A DNA stretch of 64,000 nt from RUG191 sp045642225 (GTDB lineage Bacteria; Bacillota; Clostridia; Lachnospirales; Lachnospiraceae). The stretch lies in NCBI GenBank assembly GCA_045642225.1, contig JAZUIN010000065.1, forward strand, positions 26,254 to 90,253, read 5' to 3'. Positions 52,715 to 60,366 of this stretch are shown here, one piece after another. A program made the translations under genes and the position numbers. The number at the start of each line of letters is the position of its first letter. The first letter of the stretch is position 1. Under the pieces are notes generated by a model that was given only the letters and a program-made list of their open reading frames with translations, was not told the DNA's origin and did not search any database.

Positions 52715-54160
52715 ATGGACAGAGAAAATGCATGGAAGAAATATCAATCTAAGAAGGATAGAGAAAAGGTATTTGCTTTTGCAGAGGAATATAAGCAATT
52801 TATTAGTGAGTGCAAGACAGAAAGAGAGTGCAGCTCTTATTTTGAAAATAAGGCTAAAGAAAATGGTTTTAAGAATTTAGAGGATGTTTTGGCTAAAGGG
52901 CGAAAACTTAAAGCTGGAGACAAGATTTATGTCAATAATAAGGGTAAGGAAATTGCCATGTTTGTTATTGGCAAGAAGCCATTAGAAGAAGGTATGAATA
53001 TTTTAGGTGCACATATTGATTCGCCAAGAATTGATTTGAAGCAAAATCCTTTATACGAAGATACAGATATGGCACTTCTCGATACTCATTATTATGGTGG
53101 AATCAAGAAGTATCAATGGGTAACAATTCCACTTGCAATTCATGGCGTGGTAGCTAAGAAGGATGGAGAAGTTATTAATATTGCAATAGGCGAAAAAGAG
53201 TCTGATCCTGTTTTTTGTATTTCAGATCTTCTTATACATTTGGCTGCAAAGCAAATGGAGAAGGATGGTAGAAAGGTTATTGAAGGCGAAGACCTTAATG
53301 TGTTGGTGGGCTCTATTCCTGAATTAGAAGAAAATGTTAAGGATGAGAAGAAGAAAGAGCTTGTCAAAGCAAATGTGATTCGAATTGTAGTTGACTATTT
53401 GAATCAACAAGATAGGGTGCAGAATTCCAATAAGAAGTATGAGTTTACGGAAGAAGATTTCTTGTCTTGTGAGTTAGAAGTAGTTCCAGCTGGAAAAGCT
53501 AGAGATATGGGAATAGATCGTAGTATGATTCTTGGATATGGACATGATGATAGATGCTGTGCACACCCTACATTCGAGGCAATTTGTTCTATTAAATCTT
53601 GTGAGAGAACAGTGTGCGGATTGTTGGTAGACAAGGAAGAGATTGGTAGTGTTGGAGCTACAGGTATGCATTCGCGTTTCTTTGAAAATGTAACTGCAGA
53701 AATAATAAATCTTGCAGAGAAGAATTACAGTGATGTGTTGCTTAGAAGATGTCTTACAAATTCTAAAGCTATATCATCAGATGTTAGTGGTGCTTTTGAT
53801 CCTAATTATCCAAGTGTGTTTGAAAAGAAAAATAGTGCATATTTTGGAAGAGGTATAGTACTTAACAAATACACAGGTGCGAGAGGTAAGTCGGGAGCTA
53901 ACGACGCTAGTGCAGAATTTATAAGTGAAATTCGTAAAGTTTTCGATGATAACAAAGTACATTTCCAAACTGCTGAACTTGGTAAAGTAGACGAAGGTGG
54001 CGGTGGCACAATCGCTTACATTTTAGGCAATTACAATATGAATGTTATTGATGGTGGAGTAGCGGTACTTAATATGCATGCACCTTGGGAAATAATAAGC
54101 AAGGTTGATTTGTATGAGGCGCTTGAAGCTTATAAAGCATTTGCATTAGATATGAAATAA
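52715..54160 (+). CDS. M18-family aminopeptidase
   Basis: A 481-residue zinc aminopeptidase. Metal/active regions: GAHIDSPRIDLK (~107-118), LVDKEEIGSVGATGM, SSDVSGAFDP and the late NMHAPWEI. It cleaves N-terminal residues, often acidic ones, in the cytoplasm. It lies 11 bp after hprK, between it and murB; the link to the neighbours is unclear. Confidence 0.88.
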   Translation: MDRENAWKKYQSKKDREKVFAFAEEYKQFISECKTERECSSYFENKAKENGFKNLEDVLAKGRKLKAGDKIYVNNKGKEIAMFVIGKKPLEEGMNILGAHIDSPRIDLKQNPLYEDTDMALLDTHYYGGIKKYQWVTIPLAIHGVVAKKDGEVINIAIGEKESDPVFCISDLLIHLAAKQMEKDGRKVIEGEDLNVLVGSIPELEENVKDEKKKELVKANVIRIVVDYLNQQDRVQNSNKKYEFTEEDFLSCELEVVPAGKARDMGIDRSMILGYGHDDRCCAHPTFEAICSIKSCERTVCGLLVDKEEIGSVGATGMHSRFFENVTAEIINLAEKNYSDVLLRRCLTNSKAISSDVSGAFDPNYPSVFEKKNSAYFGRGIVLNKYTGARGKSGANDASAEFISEIRKVFDDNKVHFQTAELGKVDEGGGGTIAYILGNYNMNVIDGGVAVLNMHAPWEIISKVDLYEALEAYKAFALDMK

Positions 54161-54178
54161 TTTAGATTGGAAATATAT

Positions 54179-55090
54179 ATGGAAAAAGCATTTCTAGATA
54201 GTATTTATGAAATTATAGATAGGGAAAATGTTAAACTCGATGAACCTATGAAAAATCATACAACATTTCGCATAGGTGGAAACGCAGAAGTCTTTGCACA
54301 AGTGGCGACTTCAGAGATTGCTGATTTGATTAAATTGTGTAAGGTTAATAATGTGCCTTATGTAATTCTTGGAAATGGCAGTAATGTTCTTGTTGGTGAT
54401 AAGGGTGTTAAAGGTGTTGTGATTTCTGTCGGAAATAGAATGAGTTCTATTGAAGTTGAAAATGATGAAGTTTTTGCGGAAGCGGGAGCATTGTTATCGC
54501 AGGTTGCAAATATGGCCGCAACAGAGTCTTTGACTGGTATGGAATTTGCAGCGGGGATACCGGGCTCTATCGGTGGAGCAGTTCTTATGAATGCTGGAGC
54601 TTATGGCGGAGAAATAAAAGACATCTTGGTGTCTGTAAAGCTACTTACTGAGGATGGCGAGATAGTTGAGCGATTGGCCAAAGATTTGGACCTTTCGTAT
54701 AGACATAGTGCTATTATGTCAGAAGGTGGAGTTGTTCTATCTGCTCGTTTGAAATTGAAAAAAGGTGATGAAGTAGAAATTCGAAAAACTATGACAGAAC
54801 TCAAAGAAAAGCGTGTTGAGAAACAACCATTGAATTATCCTAGCGCGGGGTCAACATTTAAGAGACCAGAAGGGTATTTTGCTGCGAAGCTTATTGATGA
54901 TTGTGGCTTAAGAGGTTATAGAGTAGGTGGAGCTCAGGTTTCAGAGAAGCATTGTGGATTTGTTGTTAACGTGGGAAATGCTACTGCGTCAGATGTGTTA
55001 AATGTTATGAAAGACGTTAATGATAAAGTAAAGTCGGCTGTTAATGTTGAGTTAGAGCCAGAGGTTCGAATGATAGGAGAATTTGAATAA
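54179..55090 (+). CDS. murB: UDP-N-acetylenolpyruvoylglucosamine reductase MurB
   Basis: A 303-residue FAD enzyme: NHTTFRIGGNAEVFAQV, GNGSNVLVGDKG, GIPGSIGGAVLMNAGAYGGE and the C-terminal NYPSAGSTFKRPEG (active-site Ser). It reduces enolpyruvyl-UDP-GlcNAc to UDP-MurNAc. ATG 54179 is preferred to a TTG 12 bp upstream. It is followed directly by whiA. Confidence 0.94.
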   Translation: MEKAFLDSIYEIIDRENVKLDEPMKNHTTFRIGGNAEVFAQVATSEIADLIKLCKVNNVPYVILGNGSNVLVGDKGVKGVVISVGNRMSSIEVENDEVFAEAGALLSQVANMAATESLTGMEFAAGIPGSIGGAVLMNAGAYGGEIKDILVSVKLLTEDGEIVERLAKDLDLSYRHSAIMSEGGVVLSARLKLKKGDEVEIRKTMTELKEKRVEKQPLNYPSAGSTFKRPEGYFAAKLIDDCGLRGYRVGGAQVSEKHCGFVVNVGNATASDVLNVMKDVNDKVKSAVNVELEPEVRMIGEFE

Positions 55091-55101
55091 GAGGAAGATA
55101 A

Positions 55102-55998
55102 ATGTCATTTTCTAGTCAAGTTAAAACAGAATTGTTTAATACTGTAAATAAAGATGGACATTGTCAGTTGGCGGAGTTGACAGCAATTATTAGTTTCTCG
55201 TGTAAATTAGCGAAAGATGATAGTGGTAATACATATATTAAATTAGATTCTGATAATGAAAAGCTTCAAAAAAAGTATTCATATCTTGTTAATAAGACAA
55301 CAGGGATTAGTAATTTTGAAAGGTTGTCTAATGAAGAGGCTAAATCAGTGCTAAAAACTGTCAAAATGCTAAATGAGAAAAGTGATATTCTTAATGTAAT
55401 GATGGATTATGTGGACGATTCCGTCATATCAGAATCTTGTTGCAAGAGAGCATACATTAGAGGTGCTTATGAAGCAACGGGAACGATTACTAATCCAGAG
55501 AAAGGATATCATTTTGAGATTGTCTGCAAAACTATGCAACAAGCAGAACAATTAAGAGATGTAATTGAGTCTTTTGGATTATGGCCCAAAATTGTAAGTC
55601 GCAAAAATCACTTTGTTCTATATTTGAAGGATGGTGCTCAAATTGCAGAGATTTTAAATGTAATGGAAGCACACAAATCAATGATGGAACTAGAGAATGT
55701 TAGAATTCTTAAAGATATGCGTAATGCTGTTAATCGTAAAGTGAATTGTGAGACGGCAAACATTACAAAAACTATTAATGCTTCAGTCAAACAGGTTGAG
55801 GATATTGAACTGATACAAAAGTGTATGGGAATATCAAATTTGCCAGAGCCTTTGGCACAAATGGCAACAGTTAGGCTTGAGCATCCGGAGGTTCCACTTA
55901 AGGAGCTTGGAGCCTTTTTACAACCACCTATAGGTAAAAGTGGTGTAAATCATCGTTTGAGGAAAATATCTGAAATAGCAGATAATTTTAGGAGGTAA
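55102..55998 (+). CDS. whiA: Sporulation/cell-division regulator WhiA
   Basis: A 298-residue WhiA: LAGLIDADG-like N-terminal fold (SCCKRAYIRGAYEATGTITN) and a C-terminal helix-turn-helix (LPEPLAQMATVRLEHPEVPL, then GKSGVNHRLRKI). WhiA links growth, chromosome and septum control in Gram-positive bacteria. The order whiA then Crh-like gene is that of Bacillus. Confidence 0.93.
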   Translation: MSFSSQVKTELFNTVNKDGHCQLAELTAIISFSCKLAKDDSGNTYIKLDSDNEKLQKKYSYLVNKTTGISNFERLSNEEAKSVLKTVKMLNEKSDILNVMMDYVDDSVISESCCKRAYIRGAYEATGTITNPEKGYHFEIVCKTMQQAEQLRDVIESFGLWPKIVSRKNHFVLYLKDGAQIAEILNVMEAHKSMMELENVRILKDMRNAVNRKVNCETANITKTINASVKQVEDIELIQKCMGISNLPEPLAQMATVRLEHPEVPLKELGAFLQPPIGKSGVNHRLRKISEIADNFRR

Positions 55999-56002
55999 TA
56001 AG

Positions 56003-56251
56003 ATGAAGAAAGAAGTGGTTATGCAAATGACAAAGGAGTTTGAAGCAACACCAATCGCTCATTTGGTTCAACTTGCAAATCAATTCGAGAGTAGTATTTA
56101 TTTGGAGATGAATTCTAAAAAAGTAAATGCTAAGTCAATAATGGGGATGATGAGTTTGATTATTTCCGCGGGAGATACAGTTACAATTGATGCTGAGGGT
56201 GCAGATGAAGAAGAAGCATGTAAAGCATTAGAGGAGTTCCTTACAAAATAG
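56003..56251 (+). CDS. Crh-like HPr lacking the active-site histidine
   Basis: An 82-residue HPr-fold protein. Aligned to GLHARPAALLVQ, the sequence reads EFEATPIAHLVQ: His15 is replaced by Glu14 and Arg17 by Thr16. The serine motif NAKSIMGMMSL is intact (Ser45). This is the pattern of Bacillus Crh, which cannot take phosphate from the PTS but is phosphorylated on serine by HprK and serves as a CcpA co-regulator. Its place immediately after whiA matches B. subtilis crh. AGGAGG start site. Confidence 0.8.
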   Translation: MKKEVVMQMTKEFEATPIAHLVQLANQFESSIYLEMNSKKVNAKSIMGMMSLIISAGDTVTIDAEGADEEEACKALEEFLTK

Positions 56252-56259
56252 GTGGAGTT

Positions 56260-57141
56260 ATGAAGCTTTTATTTATATTTAACCAACACTCAGGTAAAGG
56301 GTTAATTAAATCACATTTGGCAGACATTATTGATATTATGGTCAAAGAAGGCTATGAGGTCACAGCTTATGCCACTCAAAGTCAAGGTGACGCGATCGAT
56401 AAGGTTCAAGAGTGGGCAGAGAAGTACGACAAGATAGTTTGTTCAGGTGGAGATGGCACATTAGATGAAGTGGTAACAGGTTTGATGAAATGTGGAGTCA
56501 AGGTGCCAGTTGGTTATATTCCTGCAGGGTCAACGAATGATTTTGGTAATTCGCTTGGCATTGACAAGGACATGATTCGTTCTGCAGAGATTGCTGTTAG
56601 AGGAAATAATTTTCCGTGTGATATAGGGCAATTTGCAGATGATTATTTCGTATATGTTGCTGCTTTTGGAATTTTTACAGAGGTTAGCTATAAAACAAGT
56701 CAATCTTTGAAAAACGTGTTTGGACATGCAGCATATATTTTAGAAGGCGTAAAAAATGTTACGAATGTTCCTTCTTTTAAGATGAGAGTAGAAACAGAAA
56801 AAGGAGTTATTGAAGATCAATTTATTTATGGAATGATTACTAACTCTGTTTCAGTAGGTGGATTTAAGGGTATTGTACCAGCAGAAGTAGAGTTAAATGA
56901 TGGTCTTTTTGAAGCGACATTAATTAAAAGCCCTCAAAATGCATTTCAATTAAATGATATCCTAGCTTGCTTGGGAGGACTTAAATCCGAGTCGGAGTAT
57001 ATTTATTCGTTCCAGACAAAACAACTAACGGTGTGTTGCGAAGAAGAAGTACCATGGACTTTAGATGGTGAGTATGGTGGAGACCATAAAGAGGTTACAA
57101 TAAGAAATTGTAATAAAGCAATAGATATTATGGTTGAATAG
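56260..57141 (+). CDS. Diacylglycerol kinase-family lipid kinase (YegS/DagK type)
   Basis: A 293-residue protein of the DAGK catalytic fold: FIFNQHSGKGLIK, VCSGGDGTLDEVVTG (GGDGT), PAGSTNDFGNSL and a late LDGEYGGDHKEV. Family members phosphorylate diacylglycerol or related lipids at the membrane. 8 bp after the Crh-like gene. Confidence 0.85.
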   Translation: MKLLFIFNQHSGKGLIKSHLADIIDIMVKEGYEVTAYATQSQGDAIDKVQEWAEKYDKIVCSGGDGTLDEVVTGLMKCGVKVPVGYIPAGSTNDFGNSLGIDKDMIRSAEIAVRGNNFPCDIGQFADDYFVYVAAFGIFTEVSYKTSQSLKNVFGHAAYILEGVKNVTNVPSFKMRVETEKGVIEDQFIYGMITNSVSVGGFKGIVPAEVELNDGLFEATLIKSPQNAFQLNDILACLGGLKSESEYIYSFQTKQLTVCCEEEVPWTLDGEYGGDHKEVTIRNCNKAIDIMVE

Positions 57142-57162
57142 ATTCGCAAATTTAGATATAAT
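57134..57162 (+). promoter_or_regulatory. Promoter of the aldolase gene
   Basis: TTGAAT (57134-57139) and TATAAT (57157-57162) with a 17-bp spacer, ~63 bp before the start of fba. Confidence 0.65.
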
Positions 57163-57224
57163 AATAAAGGTTATAAATTGATTTGAAAGATCATTTTTAT
57201 ATAAAAAAGAATGGAGGTATTGAT

Positions 57225-58088
57225 ATGATCGTATCAGCTACAGAAATGCTACAGAAGGCTAAAGCAGGTCATTATGCAGTAGGACAATTTAACATTAACA
57301 ATTTAGAGTGGACAAAGTCTATTTTACTTACAGCTCAAGAGCTTAACTCACCAGTTATTCTTGGTGTGTCAGAAGGTGCTGGTAAGTACATGACAGGTTT
57401 TAAGACAGTTGCAGAAATGGTTAAGGCAATGGATGAAGAGCTAGGAATCACTGTTCCAGTTGCAATTCACCTTGATCATGGTTCATACGAAGGATGCTAC
57501 AAGTGTATTAAGGCTGGTTTCTCATCAATTATGTTTGATGGTTCACACTTTGATATTGAAGAGAACATTGCAAAGACTAAGGAATTAGTTGCAGTTGCTC
57601 ATCAACTTGGTTTATCAATTGAAGCTGAAGTAGGCGCAATTGGTGGTGAAGAAGATGGTGTTGTTGGTAAGGGTGAATGTGCAGATCCTGATGAATGTAA
57701 GATGATTGCTGATTTGGGTGTTGACTTCTTAGCAGCAGGTATTGGAAATATTCATGGTAAGTATCCAGATAACTGGGAAGGTCTTTCATTTGAGACATTA
57801 GATGCAATTCAACAAAAGACTGGAGATATGCCATTAGTTCTTCATGGTGGTACAGGTATTCCTGAAGACCAAATTAAGAAGGCAATTGATCTTGGTGTAT
57901 CTAAGATTAACGTTAATACAGAATGTCAATTATCATTTGCAGCAGCTACAAGAGAATATATTGAAGCTGGCAAGGATAATGAAGGTAAGGGTTATGACCC
58001 AAGAAAACTTCTTGCTCCTGGTGCAGAAGCAATTAAGGCTACAGTTAAGGAAAAGATGGAATTATTTGGTTCTGTAAACAAGGCTTAA
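57225..58088 (+). CDS. fba: Class II fructose-bisphosphate aldolase
   Basis: A 287-residue zinc aldolase: GQFNINNLEWTK, AIHLDHGSYEGCYKCI (catalytic Asp, zinc His), SIEAEVGAIGGEEDG, and IGNIHGKYP with VLHGGTGIPEDQ as further zinc ligands. It cleaves fructose-1,6-bisphosphate in glycolysis. ATG 57225 follows GGAGGT; an in-frame TTG upstream is not needed. Strong codon preference suggests high expression, as expected. Confidence 0.93.
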   Translation: MIVSATEMLQKAKAGHYAVGQFNINNLEWTKSILLTAQELNSPVILGVSEGAGKYMTGFKTVAEMVKAMDEELGITVPVAIHLDHGSYEGCYKCIKAGFSSIMFDGSHFDIEENIAKTKELVAVAHQLGLSIEAEVGAIGGEEDGVVGKGECADPDECKMIADLGVDFLAAGIGNIHGKYPDNWEGLSFETLDAIQQKTGDMPLVLHGGTGIPEDQIKKAIDLGVSKINVNTECQLSFAAATREYIEAGKDNEGKGYDPRKLLAPGAEAIKATVKEKMELFGSVNKA

Positions 58089-58102
58089 TATGTTTTTTAG
58101 AG

Positions 58103-58130
58103 GGGTGCTGCAGCGCAGCACCCTTTTTTG
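58103..58130 (+). terminator. Terminator after fba
   Basis: GGGTGCTGC (58103-58111) pairs with GCAGCACCC (58115-58123), followed by TTTTTT. Confidence 0.9.
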
Positions 58131-58155
58131 ATAAGTATAATTAAGGAGAATATCG

Positions 58156-60300
58156 ATGTACGAATCTAATGTTAAAAATGTAAATAACGATTATTTTAAT
58201 GTTGCAGATATTTTTGGGGAAAATGTTTTTAATGATGCTGTAATGAGAGAGCGTCTTCCTAAAAAGACATATCAGATGCTTAAGGAAACAATTCGTCTTG
58301 GTGCTCAGCTAGATTTGGAGACGGCAGACGTTATTGCTCATGAGATGAAGGAATGGGCAATTGAAAAGGGTGCAACACACTATTCGCATTGGTTTCAACC
58401 GCTTACAGGCGTAACTGCTGAGAAGCATGATTCATTTATTTCTGCACCAATGTCAAATGGTAAAGTTTTGATGAGCTTTTCAGGAAAAGAATTAATTCAA
58501 GGCGAACCTGATGCGTCATCATTTCCTTCAGGTGGATTAAGAGCAACTTTCGAAGCTAGAGGATATACAACTTGGGATTGTACTAGCCCAGCATTTGTAA
58601 GAGAAGATGCGGCAGGTGCTACATTGTGTATACCAACAGCATTTTGTACATTTACAGGTGAAGCGTTAGATCAGAAAACTCCTTTGCTTCGTTCTATGGA
58701 AGCGATAAACGAGCAAACACTTAGAGTTCTTCGCTTGTTTGGAAATACAACATCTAAAAGAGTTGTTCCTTCTGTAGGTGCAGAGCAAGAGTATTTCCTT
58801 GTTGATAGAAAGAAGTATTTAGAACGTAAGGATTTAATATATACAGGAAGAACACTTTTTGGAGCTATGCCACCTAAGGGTCAGGAAATGGATGACCATT
58901 ACTTCGGTGCGATTCAAGAGCGAGTTGCTGCTTATATGAGAGATGTTAATTTAGAATTGTGGAAGCTTGGTGTAACAGCAAAAACACAGCATAATGAAGT
59001 TGCCCCAGCACAGCACGAGTTGGCTCCTATATATGCAGAGGCAAATGTGGCTGTGGACCATAATCAGCTTACAATGGAAACACTTAAGAAGGTTGCAAAA
59101 CGTCACGATTTGTATTGCTTACTTCATGAAAAACCTTTTGCAGGTGTTAATGGATCAGGTAAACACAATAACTGGTCCCTTGTAACAGATGATGGTATCA
59201 ATTTGTTTGATCCAGGAAAAACTCCTCACGAAAATACACAATTTTTACTTATATTAGTATGTGTGTTAGCTGCTGTTGATAGACATGCAGATTTGATTAG
59301 AGAATCTGCATCAGACGTTGGAAATGATCACAGATTAGGTGCAGATGAAGCGCCACCAGCAATTATTTCTGTTTATTTAGGAGAACAGCTTTCTGATGTA
59401 TTGGCACAGTTGATTAGAACTGGTACAGCAACACATAGTATTAAAGGCGAAAGAATGGATACAGGTGTTACAGTACTTCCAGATTTTAAAAAGGATGCAA
59501 CAGATCGTAACAGAACTTCTCCATTTGCATTTACAGGTAATAAATTTGAGTTCAGAATGGTTGGATCAAGAGATTCAGTCGGAGAACCTAACATTGTCCT
59601 TAATACAATTCTTGCTGAAACATTCAAAGAAGTGTGTGATGAAATAGAAGCAAGCTCTGACAAAGAACAAGCTATTCATGATGTGATTAAGAGAATGGCA
59701 ATAGAGCATGAAAGAATCGTGTTCAATGGTAATGGTTATTCAGATGAATGGATTCAAGAGGCTGAAAGAAGAGGCTTACCTAATATTAAATCGATGGTAG
59801 ATGCTATTCCAGCATTAGTAAAGCCTGAGTCGATTGAGTTGTTTGAAAACTTTGGTGTATTCAGTAGAGCAGAGCTTGAATCAAGAGTAGAAATTGAATA
59901 TGAACAATATGCTAAAGAGATAAATATTGAAGCAAAGACAATGATAGATATAACAAGAAAGCAGATTATTCCATCTGTAATACGATATACTACACGTCTT
60001 GCAGATTCTATTAATGCTGTAGCAAGTGCTTGTTCAGAAGCAAATGTTTCAGCACAACAAAGTATTTTGGTTGAAGTTTCGCAGAATTTAGCAGAAGTAA
60101 AGAGTAAGCTAGATAACTTAGAGGAAGTACTCCCTAAGGCGTATGATATTGTTGAAACATCACAAAAGGCTATTTATTTCCATGAGGTGGTATTACCTGC
60201 AATGGCTGAATTAAGAAAGCCTGTTGATAAAATGGAAATGCTTGTTGATAAAGAAGTATGGCCTATGCCTTCATACGGAGATTTGTTATATCAAGTATAG
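58156..60300 (+). CDS. glnN: Type III glutamine synthetase
   Basis: A 714-residue GSIII, the large form common in Bacteroidetes and anaerobic Firmicutes. AFCTFTGEALDQKTPLLRSM, GAEQEYFLVDRKKYLERKDL, KTQHNEVAPAQHEL and FAFTGNKFEFRMVGSRDSVG are the family's ATP/metal/glutamate blocks. It makes glutamine from glutamate and ammonia. AAGGAG site. Single-gene unit between two terminators. Confidence 0.94.
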   Translation: MYESNVKNVNNDYFNVADIFGENVFNDAVMRERLPKKTYQMLKETIRLGAQLDLETADVIAHEMKEWAIEKGATHYSHWFQPLTGVTAEKHDSFISAPMSNGKVLMSFSGKELIQGEPDASSFPSGGLRATFEARGYTTWDCTSPAFVREDAAGATLCIPTAFCTFTGEALDQKTPLLRSMEAINEQTLRVLRLFGNTTSKRVVPSVGAEQEYFLVDRKKYLERKDLIYTGRTLFGAMPPKGQEMDDHYFGAIQERVAAYMRDVNLELWKLGVTAKTQHNEVAPAQHELAPIYAEANVAVDHNQLTMETLKKVAKRHDLYCLLHEKPFAGVNGSGKHNNWSLVTDDGINLFDPGKTPHENTQFLLILVCVLAAVDRHADLIRESASDVGNDHRLGADEAPPAIISVYLGEQLSDVLAQLIRTGTATHSIKGERMDTGVTVLPDFKKDATDRNRTSPFAFTGNKFEFRMVGSRDSVGEPNIVLNTILAETFKEVCDEIEASSDKEQAIHDVIKRMAIEHERIVFNGNGYSDEWIQEAERRGLPNIKSMVDAIPALVKPESIELFENFGVFSRAELESRVEIEYEQYAKEINIEAKTMIDITRKQIIPSVIRYTTRLADSINAVASACSEANVSAQQSILVEVSQNLAEVKSKLDNLEEVLPKAYDIVETSQKAIYFHEVVLPAMAELRKPVDKMEMLVDKEVWPMPSYGDLLYQV

Positions 60301-60318
60301 TAAGATTTATGTATAAAG

Positions 60319-60352
60319 AAAGCCAACTCCATAAATTGGAGTTGGCTTTTTT
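60319..60352. terminator. Bidirectional terminator between glnN and the PBP gene
   Basis: AAAGCCAACTCCA (60319-60331) pairs with TGGAGTTGGCTTT (60337-60349) across a 5-nt loop, with A- and T-runs on the sides. Confidence 0.9.
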
Positions 60353-60366
60353 GCTTGTTTTGTTAT

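Noticed and set aside
57577..57834. Minus-strand ORF rich in His/Gln across fba
   Set aside because: Shadow of the strongly coded aldolase gene; repetitive composition and no ribosome site.
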